Counted from the stretch's first letter, positions 9,061 to 18,731 are shown. The stretch is 64,000 bases of DNA from Trebonia kvetii (GCF_007827045.1 NZ_RPFW01000001.1:1650519-1714518); one strand, 5' to 3'. Notes: generated by a model not told the origin, from the letters alone. Program-made: numbers and translations.

Positions 9061-10260
9061 ATGGCCCTTGAGACATCCGCGGAAGCACCAGTGCCGGTTC
9101 GCACCGTGCTGCAGGCTGTCGGCGGCTGGATCGGCAAGCTCGGCCGGGTCTGGGTCGAAGGGCAGATCGCCGAGTGCAAGAAGCGCGGCAACACTGTCTT
9201 CCTCACCCTGCGCGACCCGATCGCGGCCGTCTCGGCACAGGTGATCTGCAGCAGGCAGATCTTCGAAGTGGTGAACCCGGCCGAGGGCGCCCGCGTGGTG
9301 ATCTTCGTCAAGCCGGACTTCAACGCCACCCGCGGCTCCTTCGCCCTCACCGCACTCGAGATCCGTGCGGTGGGCATCGGCGAGTTGCTCGCCCGGCTGG
9401 AAAAGCTCCGCAGGGAGCTCGCGGCCGAGGGGCTGTTCTCCAGGGAGCGCAAGCGCCCGCTGCCCTTCCTGCCCGGCGTCATCGGGCTGGTCTGCGGCCG
9501 TGGATCGGCGGCGGAACGTGACGTGGTGCAGAACGCGCAGCGACGCTGGCCGGCCGTCAGGTTCCGGATCGAGCAGTCCGCCGTGCAGGGCCCGTACGCG
9601 GCCGGCGAGGTCATCGAAGCGGTCAAGAAGCTAGACGCGGACCCCGAGGTCGACGTAATCGTGATCGCCAGGGGCGGCGGCTCACTCGAAGACCTACTCC
9701 CCTTCTCCGACGAGTCGCTGCTGCGAGCGGTCGCCGCCTGCCGGACCCCGGTGGTCTCGGCCATCGGGCACGAGCAGGACTCACCGCTCCTCGACCACGT
9801 AGCGGACCTGCGCGTCTCCACGCCCACGGACGCCGCGAAGCGGATCGTGCCCGACGTAGCCGAGCAGCTCGCTCTGGTCACTCAGCTGCGCGACCGGGCC
9901 CGCCGGTGCATGCGCGGCTGGCTCGACCGCGAGCAGGCGTGGCTCGACGCCACCAGGTCGCGCCCCGCCATCGCCGATCCCGTCCGCGAGATCGAACGCC
10001 AGGCCGAGCAGGTGGACGCACTCGCGCGGCGGGCCAGGCAGTGCCTCGACGCGAGCCTGACCCGGGCGGGCGACGACATCGCGCACACCAAGGCCAGGCT
10101 GCTCGCCCTGTCCCCCGCGGCAACGCTGCGCCGGGGCTACGCCATCGCGCAGCACGCCGACGGCGGCGTCGTCCGCTCGGCGGCGGAGGTCTCCGGCGGC
10201 GAGCTTCTGACCATTCGGTTCGCCGAAGACGAACTGACCGTCCACGCGGATCACGAGTAG
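9061..10260 (+). CDS. xseA: Exodeoxyribonuclease VII large subunit
   Basis: The 399-residue product has the N-terminal OB-fold ([20 protein letters not shown], residues about 28-47) and the catalytic domain with [40 protein letters not shown] and the [20 protein letters not shown] motif. With XseB it forms the ssDNA-specific exonuclease VII. It is followed after 10 bases by xseB, so the two are co-transcribed. The start is ATG 9061, behind a weak GAGAGA. Length is normal for the family. Confidence 0.96.
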   Translation: MALETSAEAPVPVRTVLQAVGGWIGKLGRVWVEGQIAECKKRGNTVFLTLRDPIAAVSAQVICSRQIFEVVNPAEGARVVIFVKPDFNATRGSFALTALEIRAVGIGELLARLEKLRRELAAEGLFSRERKRPLPFLPGVIGLVCGRGSAAERDVVQNAQRRWPAVRFRIEQSAVQGPYAAGEVIEAVKKLDADPEVDVIVIARGGGSLEDLLPFSDESLLRAVAACRTPVVSAIGHEQDSPLLDHVADLRVSTPTDAAKRIVPDVAEQLALVTQLRDRARRCMRGWLDREQAWLDATRSRPAIADPVREIERQAEQVDALARRARQCLDASLTRAGDDIAHTKARLLALSPAATLRRGYAIAQHADGGVVRSAAEVSGGELLTIRFAEDELTVHADHE

Positions 10261-10270
10261 GATTTTTCCC

Positions 10271-10549
10271 GTGACAGATCGTGAAACCATCTCCTACGAG
10301 CAGGCACGCGACGAGCTCGCCAACGTGGTACGGCGGCTCGAAGCGGGCGGGCTCACCCTCGAGCAGTCGCTCGATCTGTGGGAGCGTGGCGAGAAACTGG
10401 CGGCGATCTGTGCCGAGTGGCTTGACGGCGCCCGCGCCAGGCTGACCGCGGCCATGGCCGCCCGCGAGGCCGAGGATGCGGGGCCGGCGAGTGCCAGGGC
10501 CGGGGATCGCGGCCTGCCGGATGACAAGAACGGGGAAGCCCCCTTTTAA
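10271..10549 (+). CDS. xseB: Exodeoxyribonuclease VII small subunit
   Basis: A 92-residue protein with the XseB helical hairpin: ISYEQARDELANVVRRLEAG, LTLEQSLDLWERGEKLAAIC. It binds the coiled-coil part of XseA. The C-terminal 25 residues are a disordered Ala/Gly/Asp tail longer than in Escherichia coli. GTG at 10271 lies 10 bases after the xseA stop. Confidence 0.94.
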   Translation: MTDRETISYEQARDELANVVRRLEAGGLTLEQSLDLWERGEKLAAICAEWLDGARARLTAAMAAREAEDAGPASARAGDRGLPDDKNGEAPF

Positions 10550-10601
10550 GTCACACCTGGGCGGGATACCTTGCCGGCCGCCCGCATTCTAGGCTGTAGC
10601 C

Positions 10602-11243
10602 ATGCGCGTGGATATCTGGAGCGACGTCGTCTGCCCGTGGTGTTACGTCGGCAAGGCGCGGTTCGAGAAGGCGCTGGGCACGTTCGAGCATCGCGACCAG
10701 GTCGAGGTGGTCTTCCACTCGTTCGAACTCGACCCGGACTTTCCCAGGGAGTCCCGCGGCGAGACCAACCTGCAAATGCTCGGCACGAAGTACGGCATGT
10801 CGCCTGCTCAGGCCAGGCAGGCGGAGGAACGCGTGGCGGGCCTCGCGCATGCCGAGGGCCTCGGCTTCGACCCAGAGCGGCCGATCGGCAACACGTTCGA
10901 CATCCACCGGGTGATTCACCTCGGACTGGCCAAGGGCGTGCAGCGGGACCTGCTCGACGGGGTCAACGAGGCCTACTTCGCACAGGCCAGGCAGGTGTTC
11001 GACCGAGCGGTGATCACCGAAGTCGCCGCGGAAGCCGGGCTCGATCCGGCAGCCGTCAGCGAGGTGCTCGACGGTGACGCCTACACGTACGAGGTGCGCC
11101 AGGATGAGGCGCAGGCGCGCCAGCTCGGGATCAGCGGCGTCCCGTTCTTCGTGTTCGACATGGCGCTCGGCGTGTCGGGGGCGCAGCCGACTGAACTGTT
11201 CACCAGGGCACTGGACCAGGCATGGAACGCTGAGCCCAACTAA
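10602..11243 (+). CDS. DsbA-family oxidoreductase (FrnE/2-hydroxychromene isomerase-like)
   Basis: A 213-residue cytoplasmic thioredoxin-fold protein. The CPWC active site is at residues 11-14 (DIWSDVVCPWCYVGK) and the cis-Pro loop is QLGISGVPFFVFD near 175. An alpha-helical insert lies between them, as in the FrnE group of the DSBA-like family. FrnE proteins act as dithiol oxidoreductases or glutathione/mycothiol-linked isomerases in the cytosol. It lies in line with xseAB and glpX, 52 bases after xseB. There is no signal peptide. Confidence 0.88.
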   Translation: MRVDIWSDVVCPWCYVGKARFEKALGTFEHRDQVEVVFHSFELDPDFPRESRGETNLQMLGTKYGMSPAQARQAEERVAGLAHAEGLGFDPERPIGNTFDIHRVIHLGLAKGVQRDLLDGVNEAYFAQARQVFDRAVITEVAAEAGLDPAAVSEVLDGDAYTYEVRQDEAQARQLGISGVPFFVFDMALGVSGAQPTELFTRALDQAWNAEPN

Positions 11244-11297
11244 GCGTCTGGGCCCAGGTAAAGCGCTGGGCTCGAGGATCGGAGCGGGTAACAAGAC

Positions 11298-12329
11298 ATG
11301 ACTGATGACAACCTGACCGGCGTGCCAGGCACTCCCGAGCCCGCCGACCACGCGCCGAACAGGAACCTGGCACTCGAGCTTGCCCGGGTGACCGAGGCCG
11401 CGGCGATGGCCGCCGCCCGCTGGGTGGGGCGCGGCGACAAGAACGGCGCCGACGGCGCGGCGGTCAACGCGATGCGCACGCTGATCAACTCCGTCTCCAT
11501 GCGGGGCGTCGTGGTCATCGGAGAGGGCGAAAAGGACCACGCCCCGATGCTGTTCAACGGCGAGGAAGTCGGCGACGGCACCGGCCCCGCGGTCGACGTC
11601 GCCGTCGACCCGATCGACGGCACCCGGCTGTGCGCGAACGGCATGCCGAACGCGGTGTCGGTGCTCGCCGTGGCCGAGCGCGGCTCGATGTACGACCCGT
11701 CCGCGGTGTTCTACATGAAGAAGCTCGCCACCGGGCACGAAGCCGCGGACGTGGTGGACATCGACGCGCCGCCCGGCGCGAACATCGCGGCGGTCGCGAA
11801 GGCGAAGGGCGTCACGCCGCAAGACATCACGGTGGTCATCCTCGACCGGCCCAGGCATGAAGACCTGATCCATGCGGTCCGCGCGGCCGGCGCCCGGATC
11901 CACCTGATCACCGACGGCGACGTGGCAGGCGCGATCATGGCGGCCCGCGCGGACACCGGCATCGACCTGATGCTCGGCATCGGCGGCACCCCCGAGGGCA
12001 TCGTCGCGGCCTGCGCGCTCAAGTGCATGGGGGGCGTGATCCAGGGCAAACTCGCGCCGCGCGACGATGACGAGCGGCGCCGGGCGCTGGACGCCGGTCA
12101 CAACCTCGACCGGGTGCTCACCACCGACGATCTCGTCTCTTCCGAGGACTGCTTCTTCGCCGCCACCGGCATCACCGACGGCGAACTGATGGCAGGCGTG
12201 CGCTACAAGCCGGGCGGCGCCACCACGCACTCTCTTGTCATGCGCTCCCGGTCGGGCACGATCCGCTCGATCGTCAGCGAGCACGCCCTGTGGAAGCTCA
12301 GCGCCTACAGCGCCGTCAAGTACGACTGA
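11298..12329 (+). CDS. glpX: Fructose-1,6-bisphosphatase class II
   Basis: The 343-residue protein carries the class II signatures [15 protein letters not shown] (metal-binding glutamates), [10 protein letters not shown], and [20 protein letters not shown]. It performs the gluconeogenic step fructose-1,6-bisphosphate to fructose-6-phosphate. GlpX is the main FBPase of many actinobacteria. Length and all motifs look complete. The start ATG 11298 follows a weak GGAGCGGG 11 bases upstream; the leader after the CPWC oxidoreductase is 54 bases. Confidence 0.96.
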   Translation: MTDDNLTGVPGTPEPADHAPNRNLALELARVTEAAAMAAARWVGRGDKNGADGAAVNAMRTLINSVSMRGVVVIGEGEKDHAPMLFNGEEVGDGTGPAVDVAVDPIDGTRLCANGMPNAVSVLAVAERGSMYDPSAVFYMKKLATGHEAADVVDIDAPPGANIAAVAKAKGVTPQDITVVILDRPRHEDLIHAVRAAGARIHLITDGDVAGAIMAARADTGIDLMLGIGGTPEGIVAACALKCMGGVIQGKLAPRDDDERRRALDAGHNLDRVLTTDDLVSSEDCFFAATGITDGELMAGVRYKPGGATTHSLVMRSRSGTIRSIVSEHALWKLSAYSAVKYD

Positions 12330-12378
12330 GCGCGAGCAATCCGAGCGCGAGTCAAAGCGCGCGCCCCTGACCTGGACT

Positions 12379-12415
12379 GAGGAGCGACGACCGAGGAACG
12401 AGGGAGGAGCGACGA
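12379..12415. repeat. Short direct repeat in the glpX-DUF1707 spacer
   Basis: GAGGAGCGACGA occurs at 12379-12390 and 12404-12415, 25 bases apart, within purine-rich sequence between two convergent genes. No hairpin is obvious. It may be part of a dispersed intergenic repeat; function unknown. Confidence 0.5.
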
Positions 12416-12456
12416 GGGAAGGGCAGGGGTCCCGAGCGCGCGGCGGCGAGCGCGGG

Positions 12457-13053
12457 CTAAGGAGTTCTCCTCCAGGGCGGCAGGAACCTGCGGGGGCGCG
12501 GCGGGGTGCGGGCGAGCACCTCGCTCGCGACCAGGTAGCCGCGGACCTCGATCACCGGCACGTCCGACGACGTGGGCACCCGGCGCGACGTGCCGCCACG
12601 CTGGCGGCCGAGGATGTCGGTGCCGTTCATCACGACCTCGACCCCGGCGGGCACGATCAGCCGCACCCGGCCGAAGAACGCGTAGACGGTGAGCACGACG
12701 TGATGCTCCTGCAGCAGCGCCTCGCGCATGTCGAGCACCACCTCGCCGCCGGAGGCGACGCACGTCATCGCGCCGGGCACCACCCAGCGCCCGCGCCGCT
12801 CCGCGGGGCCGAACAGCGCCGTGACCGGCCGGCCATCGTCAAGCTGGACCGGCTGATGTTCCGGCGCCGTCAGATCGGCGGTCAGCCCGGCCAGATCGCC
12901 CAGCGTCCGCGCGGTCAGAGCCAGCGGCATCCGTTCGGAATACTCCTCATGCGAAAGCCGGCCGTCGGAGAGTGCGTCGCCCAGCAACGCGACGACACGC
13001 TCCCGGTCGCCGTCGGAAGCCCGAAGATCACGAGGCGCGAAGCGCGGAGGCAT
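12457..13053 (-). CDS. DUF1707 domain protein with LiaF-like C-terminal domain
   Basis: The 198-residue soluble protein begins with a DUF1707 domain (LRASDGDRERVVALLGDAL, DGRLSHEEYSERM, ARTLGDLAGLTADL; residues 8-62). A beta-rich domain resembling the cell-wall-active antibiotic response (LiaF) C-terminus follows (VVLTVYAFFGRVRLIVPAGV, ILGRQRGG). DUF1707 proteins are common actinobacterial membrane-stress or regulatory proteins of unclear role. No membrane segment is seen here. ATG 13053 was chosen with GAAAGG about 12 bases upstream; an ATG at 13077 is an alternative that would overlap the divergent gene's start. Confidence 0.75.
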   Translation of the reverse strand: MPPRFAPRDLRASDGDRERVVALLGDALSDGRLSHEEYSERMPLALTARTLGDLAGLTADLTAPEHQPVQLDDGRPVTALFGPAERRGRWVVPGAMTCVASGGEVVLDMREALLQEHHVVLTVYAFFGRVRLIVPAGVEVVMNGTDILGRQRGGTSRRVPTSSDVPVIEVRGYLVASEVLARTPPRPRRFLPPWRRTP

Positions 13054-13075
13054 GATAGGACGATACCTTTCCGCC

Positions 13076-14407
13076 ATGACGGAAGTGCTGCGGCGGACCG
13101 CAGGGGAAAACATCAGGCTGGTCCGGTTTCTCTACGTCGATCACGGCGGAATTGTCCGGGGGAAATCCGCCGCGGCCGCCCGCCTTGCCGAGCGGATCGA
13201 ATCGGGCATCGGGCACACCCGGGCGATGATGGCGATGTCGATGGTCGACGAACTGTCCCCGGTCGAGGGAATGGGACCGGTCGGTGAGGTCCGGATCAAG
13301 CCCGACCCGGACACGTTCGTCACGCTGCCGTACGCGCCGGGCGCGGCCGCCATGCTCGCCGACCAGGTCAGCCCGGACGGGACCCCATGGGACGGGTGCG
13401 CGCGCACCTTTCTCAAGCAGGCGATCGCGGAACTGGCCGCGGAAGGATACGAACTCCAGGCCTCTTTCGAGCCGGAATTCAGCCTTGGACGTCACGAAGG
13501 CGCATCGTTTACCCCCATTGACGAAAGCCTCTGTTACTCTGCTACCGGTTTCCACCTGGCGCACGACTATACGATCGACCTCGTCGATGCGCTGATCAAA
13601 CAGGGTCTAGAGGTCGAACACTATTACCCCGAGCTTGGCCACGGCCAGCAAGAGGTACCCATCAGGCACGCGACGGCGCTACGCGCCGCGGACAACCATG
13701 TCCTGCTGCGCGAGACCGCGCGGGCCATCGCGATCCGGCACGGGCTGTGGGCCAGCTTCGCGGCCAAGCCGCTGCCGGAGCAGGCGGGCAACGGCGCCCA
13801 CCTGCACGCGTCGTTGTGGGCTTCAGGAACCAACGCCTTCGCGGATCCCTCCGGTCAGTACGGGCTCTCCTCTCTCGGCTATCACTTTCTCGCGGGCGTG
13901 CTCGCGCACCTGCCTGGCCTAGTGGCGCTGAGCTGCGGCACCGTCAACAGCTACCGGCGGCTCGCGCCGCAGATGTGGTCCGGCGCGTTCGCCTGCTACG
14001 GCCCGGACAACCGCGAGGCCGCGCTGCGGATCTGCTCGCCGATCGGTTCGGCAGGCTCGGTCAATCTCGAGCTCAAGCCGGTGGACTCCACGGGTAACCC
14101 GTATCTCACCCTCGGCGCGTTCATCTACGCGGGAATCGACGGTATCCGCCGGTCGCTCGATCCCGGCGAGCCGCTGCTTGTCGACCCAGCTGTCCTCGAT
14201 CCATCGGAACGGGATCGGCTTTCTGTATTCCGCCTGCCGTCTTCACTGGGTGCGGCACTCGACGCGCTCGAGGCAGACTCCTATCTGATGTCCGTGCTTG
14301 GGGCGCTGCGGTCGACGGCGTACCTGGCGGTGAAGCGCTCAGAGGCGGCGCATTTCAGCGGCAAGGACGTCGAATACGAGTGCCGCAAGCACTGGCTGAA
14401 TTTCTAA
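13076..14407 (+). CDS. Glutamine synthetase family protein (gamma-glutamyl ligase type)
   Basis: The 443-residue protein has the GS beta-grasp and catalytic domains. Motifs include FLYVDHGGIVRGKS, the metal-ligand region ASFEPEFSLG, PEQAGNGAHLHASLW (the conserved NGAGLH-type loop), TVNSYRRLAP and NLELKPVDSTGNPYLTLGA. The sequence departs from housekeeping GlnA: no adenylylation Tyr context is recognised, and the N-terminus is that of GlnA-like ligases. Such relatives glutamylate polyamines or ethanolamine; the amine substrate cannot be assigned. ATG 13076 is 6 bases after TACCTT, a possible -10, so the mRNA may be leaderless; an in-frame ATG at 13052 is the alternative. Confidence 0.82.
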   Translation: MTEVLRRTAGENIRLVRFLYVDHGGIVRGKSAAAARLAERIESGIGHTRAMMAMSMVDELSPVEGMGPVGEVRIKPDPDTFVTLPYAPGAAAMLADQVSPDGTPWDGCARTFLKQAIAELAAEGYELQASFEPEFSLGRHEGASFTPIDESLCYSATGFHLAHDYTIDLVDALIKQGLEVEHYYPELGHGQQEVPIRHATALRAADNHVLLRETARAIAIRHGLWASFAAKPLPEQAGNGAHLHASLWASGTNAFADPSGQYGLSSLGYHFLAGVLAHLPGLVALSCGTVNSYRRLAPQMWSGAFACYGPDNREAALRICSPIGSAGSVNLELKPVDSTGNPYLTLGAFIYAGIDGIRRSLDPGEPLLVDPAVLDPSERDRLSVFRLPSSLGAALDALEADSYLMSVLGALRSTAYLAVKRSEAAHFSGKDVEYECRKHWLNF

Positions 14408-14473
14408 GCCCGGTGTTTGCGGCACTCGTGTTCCCGCTCTGCTTATCGCTTTGCGGTTGTGATTCCTTCTTGG

Positions 14474-16078
14474 CTAGGCGAGGGGATCGTCGTCCGGCCG
14501 GGTGGTCGCGGGACCGTCGTGCTCGGCGTAACGCTGGCCGGGAATCGGCGCCGGCCCCGCTATGTCGTCGATCCCCTCCCGGTCGGCGCCGGACCGGAAG
14601 ATGGCCGTGGCCGGCTTGCCGATGACCGACAGCGGCTTGGCGATGTCCTCCAGCGCCTTGCCCTCCGCGTCGACGCCGAAGAAGATCGCGACGATACCGC
14701 CGATGATCATCGCACCGGCGCCGACCAGGTAGCCGACGAACAGGCTGTTCCTGTCGGTGCCGTTGCCGATCAGGTGGCCGTACCAGTGCGAGCCGAACGC
14801 GCCGAAGAGCTGCGCGATGGCGAAGAACACCGCGATGGCCTTCGCGCGGACCTCCAGGGGGAAGACCTCGCTCGCGGTCAGGTAGCCGGCGCTCGCGCCT
14901 GCCGAGGCAAAGAAGAAGATCACCGCCCAGCAGAGCGTCTGCGTGGTCGCGTTCAGCGCTCCCTGCCTGAACAGCTCCGCCGTGATCGCGAGGAGGATGC
15001 CGGCCAGGATGTACGTGCCCGAGATCATCTTCCGGCGGCCTACCGTATCGAACAGCCGGCCGAGGGTGAGCGGGCCGAGCAGGTTACCCGCGGCGAACGC
15101 GAAGAAGTAGTATGCGGTGCTGGTGGCACTGACGTGGAAGAAGAACTCCAGTACCAGGCCGTAGGTGAAGAAGATCGCGTTGTAGAGGAAGGACTGGGTG
15201 ATCATCAGCGCGGCGACGAGCACGCCGCGGGTCGGGTAGTGCTGGAAGATCACCCGCAGCAGGTGCAGGTAGCCGATGTTCTCGGTGGGCCGGATCTCCA
15301 GTTCCTTGCTCTCGTCGACCGGCGGGAGTTTGCCCGTGGTCGCCGCCACGTGGTCCTCGATCTGCTTGATCGACGCCTCCGCCTCCCGCTGCCTGCCGTG
15401 CATGATCTGCCAGCGCGGCGACTCGGGCAGGCTACGCCTGACGTAGATGATGACCAGCGCGAGGATCGGTCCTGCCAGATAGGCGACCCGCCAGCCCCAC
15501 TCGGGCGTGATGTGGTTGAGCGCCCACAGGGTGATGATCGTGCCGAGGATCGCACCCGCCCAGTAGGTGCCGTTGACGGCCAGGTCGACGCGGCCGCGGA
15601 ACCTGGCGGGGATCATCTCGTCGATCGCCGAGTTGATCGCGGCGTACTCGCCGCCGATGCCCATGCCCGCGATGATGCGGGTGGCGTAGAGGAAGATGAA
15701 CCAGTGGCCGCCGTTCGGCGTCACCGCGGTGAGGCCGCTACCGACCAGGTACACGCCAAGCGTGATCATGAACAGGTTCCGCCGACCGAGTTTGTCAGAC
15801 AACTGGCCGAAGAACAGGGCGCCGATTACCTCGCCGATCAGGTACCACCAGGCGATGTCGCTGACCGCGCCCGCTGACATGTTGAGCGTGTTGTGCAACG
15901 TCAGGTCGGGACCGACGCTGCTCGCGATGGTGATCTCGAGACCGTCGAGAATCCACGCGACACCCAGCGCCACGACCAGCTGGGTGTGGAATTTGGACCA
16001 CGGCAATCGGTCGATGCGGGCCGGTATGAGACTCCGGATGTACGGACTGCTAGTCGTGGTCTCTGACGTAGTCGCCAT
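14474..16078 (-). CDS. MFS transporter, metabolite:H+ symporter family
   Basis: The 534-residue protein has twelve predicted membrane segments and the family signature between TM2 and TM3 (GQLSDKLGRRN). It also shows MGIGGEYAAINSAIDEMIP and RGRVDLAVNGTYW near TM4-5, and PESPRWQIMHGR after TM6, all typical of the sugar/metabolite:H+ symporter group (PF00083). A cytoplasmic loop of about 70 charged residues follows TM6. ATG 16078 has AAGGAG five bases before it. It is divergent from the MarR-drrAB operon across 264 bases. Substrate not predictable. Confidence 0.88.
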   Translation of the reverse strand: MATTSETTTSSPYIRSLIPARIDRLPWSKFHTQLVVALGVAWILDGLEITIASSVGPDLTLHNTLNMSAGAVSDIAWWYLIGEVIGALFFGQLSDKLGRRNLFMITLGVYLVGSGLTAVTPNGGHWFIFLYATRIIAGMGIGGEYAAINSAIDEMIPARFRGRVDLAVNGTYWAGAILGTIITLWALNHITPEWGWRVAYLAGPILALVIIYVRRSLPESPRWQIMHGRQREAEASIKQIEDHVAATTGKLPPVDESKELEIRPTENIGYLHLLRVIFQHYPTRGVLVAALMITQSFLYNAIFFTYGLVLEFFFHVSATSTAYYFFAFAAGNLLGPLTLGRLFDTVGRRKMISGTYILAGILLAITAELFRQGALNATTQTLCWAVIFFFASAGASAGYLTASEVFPLEVRAKAIAVFFAIAQLFGAFGSHWYGHLIGNGTDRNSLFVGYLVGAGAMIIGGIVAIFFGVDAEGKALEDIAKPLSVIGKPATAIFRSGADREGIDDIAGPAPIPGQRYAEHDGPATTRPDDDPLA

Positions 16079-16306
16079 GTGCGCTCCTTCGAACACTGGC
16101 AACCCTGGCGGTGGCGGGCACGTCGGATCTCTGAGGCGGGGTGCGATGAACAGGAGTCACTTCCACCCCTCAGACCCATCCGCTCGCACGGGGTTTTCGG
16201 AATTCGCCACCCGCTACCCGCAAGATCCCAGTACACACATGATGACTGTCCGTGACTAGATTTGGTATCACGAACATCTATCTCGTCTGTAACCACTGTG
16301 CCCCTC

Positions 16307-16335
16307 TTGGCGGTGACGGGCTATGCATTTATAGT
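16307..16335 (+). promoter_or_regulatory. Promoter of the MarR-exporter operon (leaderless)
   Basis: TTGGCG at 16307-16312 and TATAGT at 16330-16335 are separated by 17 bases. The GTG start at 16343 lies seven bases after the -10 box, exactly where transcription would begin, so the mRNA is probably leaderless. No ribosome binding site precedes the GTG, which agrees. Confidence 0.6.
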
Positions 16336-16342
16336 TAGCTCT

Positions 16343-16825
16343 GTGAACGATGTAAGTGCCACATCGCAGGCGTTGCCGGCCAAGCCGGCCAAAGCCGAGG
16401 CGGCCGAACTCCTCGCCGCGATCGGCGCCGTGCGCCGGGTGGCCCGCCGCGCGGTCCGGGCCTCCGTGCAGGCGCAGGCGCTACCGCCCGCCCGTTCTGA
16501 GCTGCTGCGACTTGCCGCGAGGCGGCCGGGCATTGGCGTCGCCGAGGCGGCGGCGGAACTGCGGCTCGCACCCAACAGCGTCAGCACGATGGTCAGCAAG
16601 CTCGCCGAGGACGGCCTGCTCAGCCGGGATCGAGTGGAGACGGACGGGCGTTCGGTCCGGCTGACCCTCACCGAGGCGGGCGCCGCGCGAATCGAGCAGT
16701 GGCAGGACATCAGGACAGATCTCGCGGGCCGCGCCATCGGGGTCCTGTCCGACTCCGACCGGCGCGCCCTCGTGGCCGCCATCCCCGCACTGACCCGGCT
16801 CGCCGAGCAGATGGAGAAGTTGTGA
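16343..16825 (+). CDS. MarR-family transcriptional regulator
   Basis: The 160-residue protein has the MarR winged helix: PPARSELLRLAARRPGIGVA, ELRLAPNSVSTMVSKLAEDG, LLSRDRVETDGRSVRLTLTE. The DRVETDGRSVRL wing carries the conserved Asp-Arg pair. Its stop overlaps the start of the ABC ATPase gene (GTGA at 16822-16825), so it is the first gene of a regulator-exporter operon and most likely represses that operon until a drug-like ligand binds. GTG 16343 is the start implied by the promoter; an open extension upstream has no similarity. Confidence 0.88.
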   Translation: MNDVSATSQALPAKPAKAEAAELLAAIGAVRRVARRAVRASVQAQALPPARSELLRLAARRPGIGVAEAAAELRLAPNSVSTMVSKLAEDGLLSRDRVETDGRSVRLTLTEAGAARIEQWQDIRTDLAGRAIGVLSDSDRRALVAAIPALTRLAEQMEKL

Positions 16826-17667
16826 GCGTCAGCGCCGCCTCGATCACCCCTGCCGAGACCCTGACCAACGCCGTCGACTGCGTGGACCTGAGCTACCAGT
16901 TCGCCACGCACCTGGCCGTCGACCACGTGAACCTGGCGATAGCGCCCGGGGAGATGTACGGCCTGCTCGGGCCGAACGGCGCGGGCAAGACCACCACCAT
17001 CAGGATGCTCACCACGCTGCTCAAGCCATTTACCGGCACGGTCCGTGTCTTCGGCATTGACGCGACCGCGCACCCGATGCGGGTCAGGCGGGCCATCGGC
17101 TACGTGCCTCAGGCACTGTCCGCCGACGCCAACCTGACCGGCGTGGAAAACGTGGAGCTGTTCGCCAGGCTGTTCGACGTGCCGCGGCGCTTCCGCCGGC
17201 AGCGGGTCTCCGAGGCGCTCGACGCCATGGGACTCACCGAGGCCGCCGGGCGGCTGGCAGGCACCTACTCAGGCGGCATGATCAGACGGCTCGAACTCGC
17301 GCAGTCCCTGATCAGCGCGCCGCGGCTGCTGGTGCTCGACGAGCCGACCGTCGGCCTCGACCCCATCGCTCGCGGCGTGGTCTGGGAGTACATCGCACGC
17401 CTCCGTTCGGAACACCAGATGACCGTGCTGATGACCACCCACTACATGGACGAGGCTGACAGCTACTGCGACCGGATCTCGCTGATGCACCGGGGCAAGA
17501 TCCGAGTCACCGGTACTCCGGCGACGCTGCGCGGCGGACTAGGAGAGGACGCCACGCTCGACGACGTATTCCGCCACTACACCGGCGACACCCTCGACAA
17601 GACCGCAGAAGAAGGAGGCATCCGTGACGTACGCCGCGCCCGGCGCACCGCCCGCCGGCTTGGCTGA
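16822..17667 (+). CDS. Daunorubicin-resistance-type ABC transporter ATPase (DrrA-like)
   Basis: The 281-residue ATPase has Walker A GLLGPNGAGKTTTIRML near residue 50, the signature TYSGGMIRRLELAQSL, Walker B LLVLDEPTVGLDPIAR and the switch His in MTTHYMDEAD. The TYSGGM signature and the C-terminal LDDVFRHYTG are characteristic of the DrrA/NodI-like family, which pairs with ABC-2 permeases to export drugs or lipids. It is coupled to the MarR gene by GTGA and overlaps the permease gene by 44 bases. Confidence 0.92.
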   Translation: MSVSAASITPAETLTNAVDCVDLSYQFATHLAVDHVNLAIAPGEMYGLLGPNGAGKTTTIRMLTTLLKPFTGTVRVFGIDATAHPMRVRRAIGYVPQALSADANLTGVENVELFARLFDVPRRFRRQRVSEALDAMGLTEAAGRLAGTYSGGMIRRLELAQSLISAPRLLVLDEPTVGLDPIARGVVWEYIARLRSEHQMTVLMTTHYMDEADSYCDRISLMHRGKIRVTGTPATLRGGLGEDATLDDVFRHYTGDTLDKTAEEGGIRDVRRARRTARRLG

Positions 17668-18451
17668 CGGGTTCATCTCTTCCGTCGGCCGGCTGTCCAG
17701 CCGCATCGTGACGCTGTGCTGGGTCGAACTGCGCAAGATCAGGCACGACAGGACCGAGCTGTACACCCGGGCGATCCAGCCGGCGCTGTGGCTGCTCATC
17801 TACGGCGAGGTCTTCACCCGCGTGCACGCGATCCCGACGCCAGCGGGGATTCCCTACCTCGCCTACCTGGCGCCGGGCATCATGGCGCAGTCCGCCCTGT
17901 TCATCGCGATCTTCTACGGCATCCAGATCATCTGGGAACGCGACGCAGGCGTGCTGACCAAGCTCATGGTCACGCCGACACCCCGCTCGGCCCTGATAAC
18001 AGGGAAAGCATTCGCGTCCGGCGTCCGCTCGCTAGTCCAGGGCGTGATGATCGTGATCATCGCGGCGCTCCTGGGAGTGTCCCTGACCGCCAACCCGCTC
18101 CGGCTCATCGGGGCGGCTCTTGTTCTGGCCCTGGGGTCGGCCTTCTTCTCCTGCCTGTCCATGTCCATCGCCGGGCTTGTGGTGGCGCGGGACCGGCTCA
18201 TGGGCATCGGACAAGCCATCACCATGCCGCTCTTCTTCAGCTCATCCGCGCTCTACCCGGCGTCGATCATGCCCGGCTGGCTCCAGGTGATCTCCAAGGT
18301 CAACCCGCTGACCTACGAGGTCGAGGCCTTGCGCGGCCTGCTCATCGGCACCGCGACCAACCTCTGGCTCGACGCGACGGTCCTGGCGGGCGCCACCGTA
18401 GCGTCCATCACCTGCGCCGCCCTCCTCCTCCCCCGCCTAGCCAACCGCTGA
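17624..18451 (+). CDS. ABC-2 type permease (DrrB-like)
   Basis: The 275-residue integral membrane protein has six hydrophobic segments and an amphipathic N-terminus. It starts at GTG 17624, five bases after GAAGGAGG, inside the end of the ATPase gene. ABC-2 features include WELRKIRHDRTELYTR-like entry (here WVELRKIRHDRTELY), the segment SALYPASIMPGWLQVISKVNPLTYEVEALR and a short C-terminal TM. It forms the membrane channel for the DrrA-like ATPase. The exported substrate is unknown; repression by the co-encoded MarR protein is expected. Confidence 0.9.
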   Translation: MTYAAPGAPPAGLADGFISSVGRLSSRIVTLCWVELRKIRHDRTELYTRAIQPALWLLIYGEVFTRVHAIPTPAGIPYLAYLAPGIMAQSALFIAIFYGIQIIWERDAGVLTKLMVTPTPRSALITGKAFASGVRSLVQGVMIVIIAALLGVSLTANPLRLIGAALVLALGSAFFSCLSMSIAGLVVARDRLMGIGQAITMPLFFSSSALYPASIMPGWLQVISKVNPLTYEVEALRGLLIGTATNLWLDATVLAGATVASITCAALLLPRLANR

Positions 18452-18513
18452 CCTTTCCAGGCCTCTCCGGGCCGACCACCCGCCCCCTTCTCCGGGCCGA
18501 CCGCCCGCCACTC

Positions 18514-18657
18514 TGCTTAGCGGAATGTCTCCGATCACCACTCTGCTTAGCCGAGCGTGCGACATTTGCCGCAAATCGGGCGCAAGCATGGCTGCCAGTT
18601 AAGAGGAGTGGATGATTTTGGCCGCCGAGTAAGCAATGTGTGGTCGCCGCCTAAGCA
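18514..18657. promoter_or_regulatory. Four TGCTTA/TAAGCA half-sites upstream of the AbiEi-like gene
   Basis: TGCTTA occurs at 18514-18519 and 18544-18549, inside a perfect 14-base direct repeat CCACTCTGCTTAGC (18508-18521 and 18538-18551). The complementary TAAGCA occurs at 18630-18635 and 18652-18657. The four elements form a large interrupted inverted array directly before the AbiEi/DUF559 gene. AbiEi antitoxins of type IV systems are known to bind inverted repeats in their own promoter; that these are its sites is inference. Confidence 0.4.
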
Positions 18658-18731
18658 AAGACGAGGGCTGGGCGGTTTGCCGTGTGCGTTCGGTATTCGT
18701 TTACTTCGTCATGAAATGAACGCATTATGAG

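Noticed and set aside
14417..15877. 486-residue plus-strand frame opposite the MFS transporter
   Set aside because: Antisense shadow; highly charged, no hydrophobic core or recognised motif.
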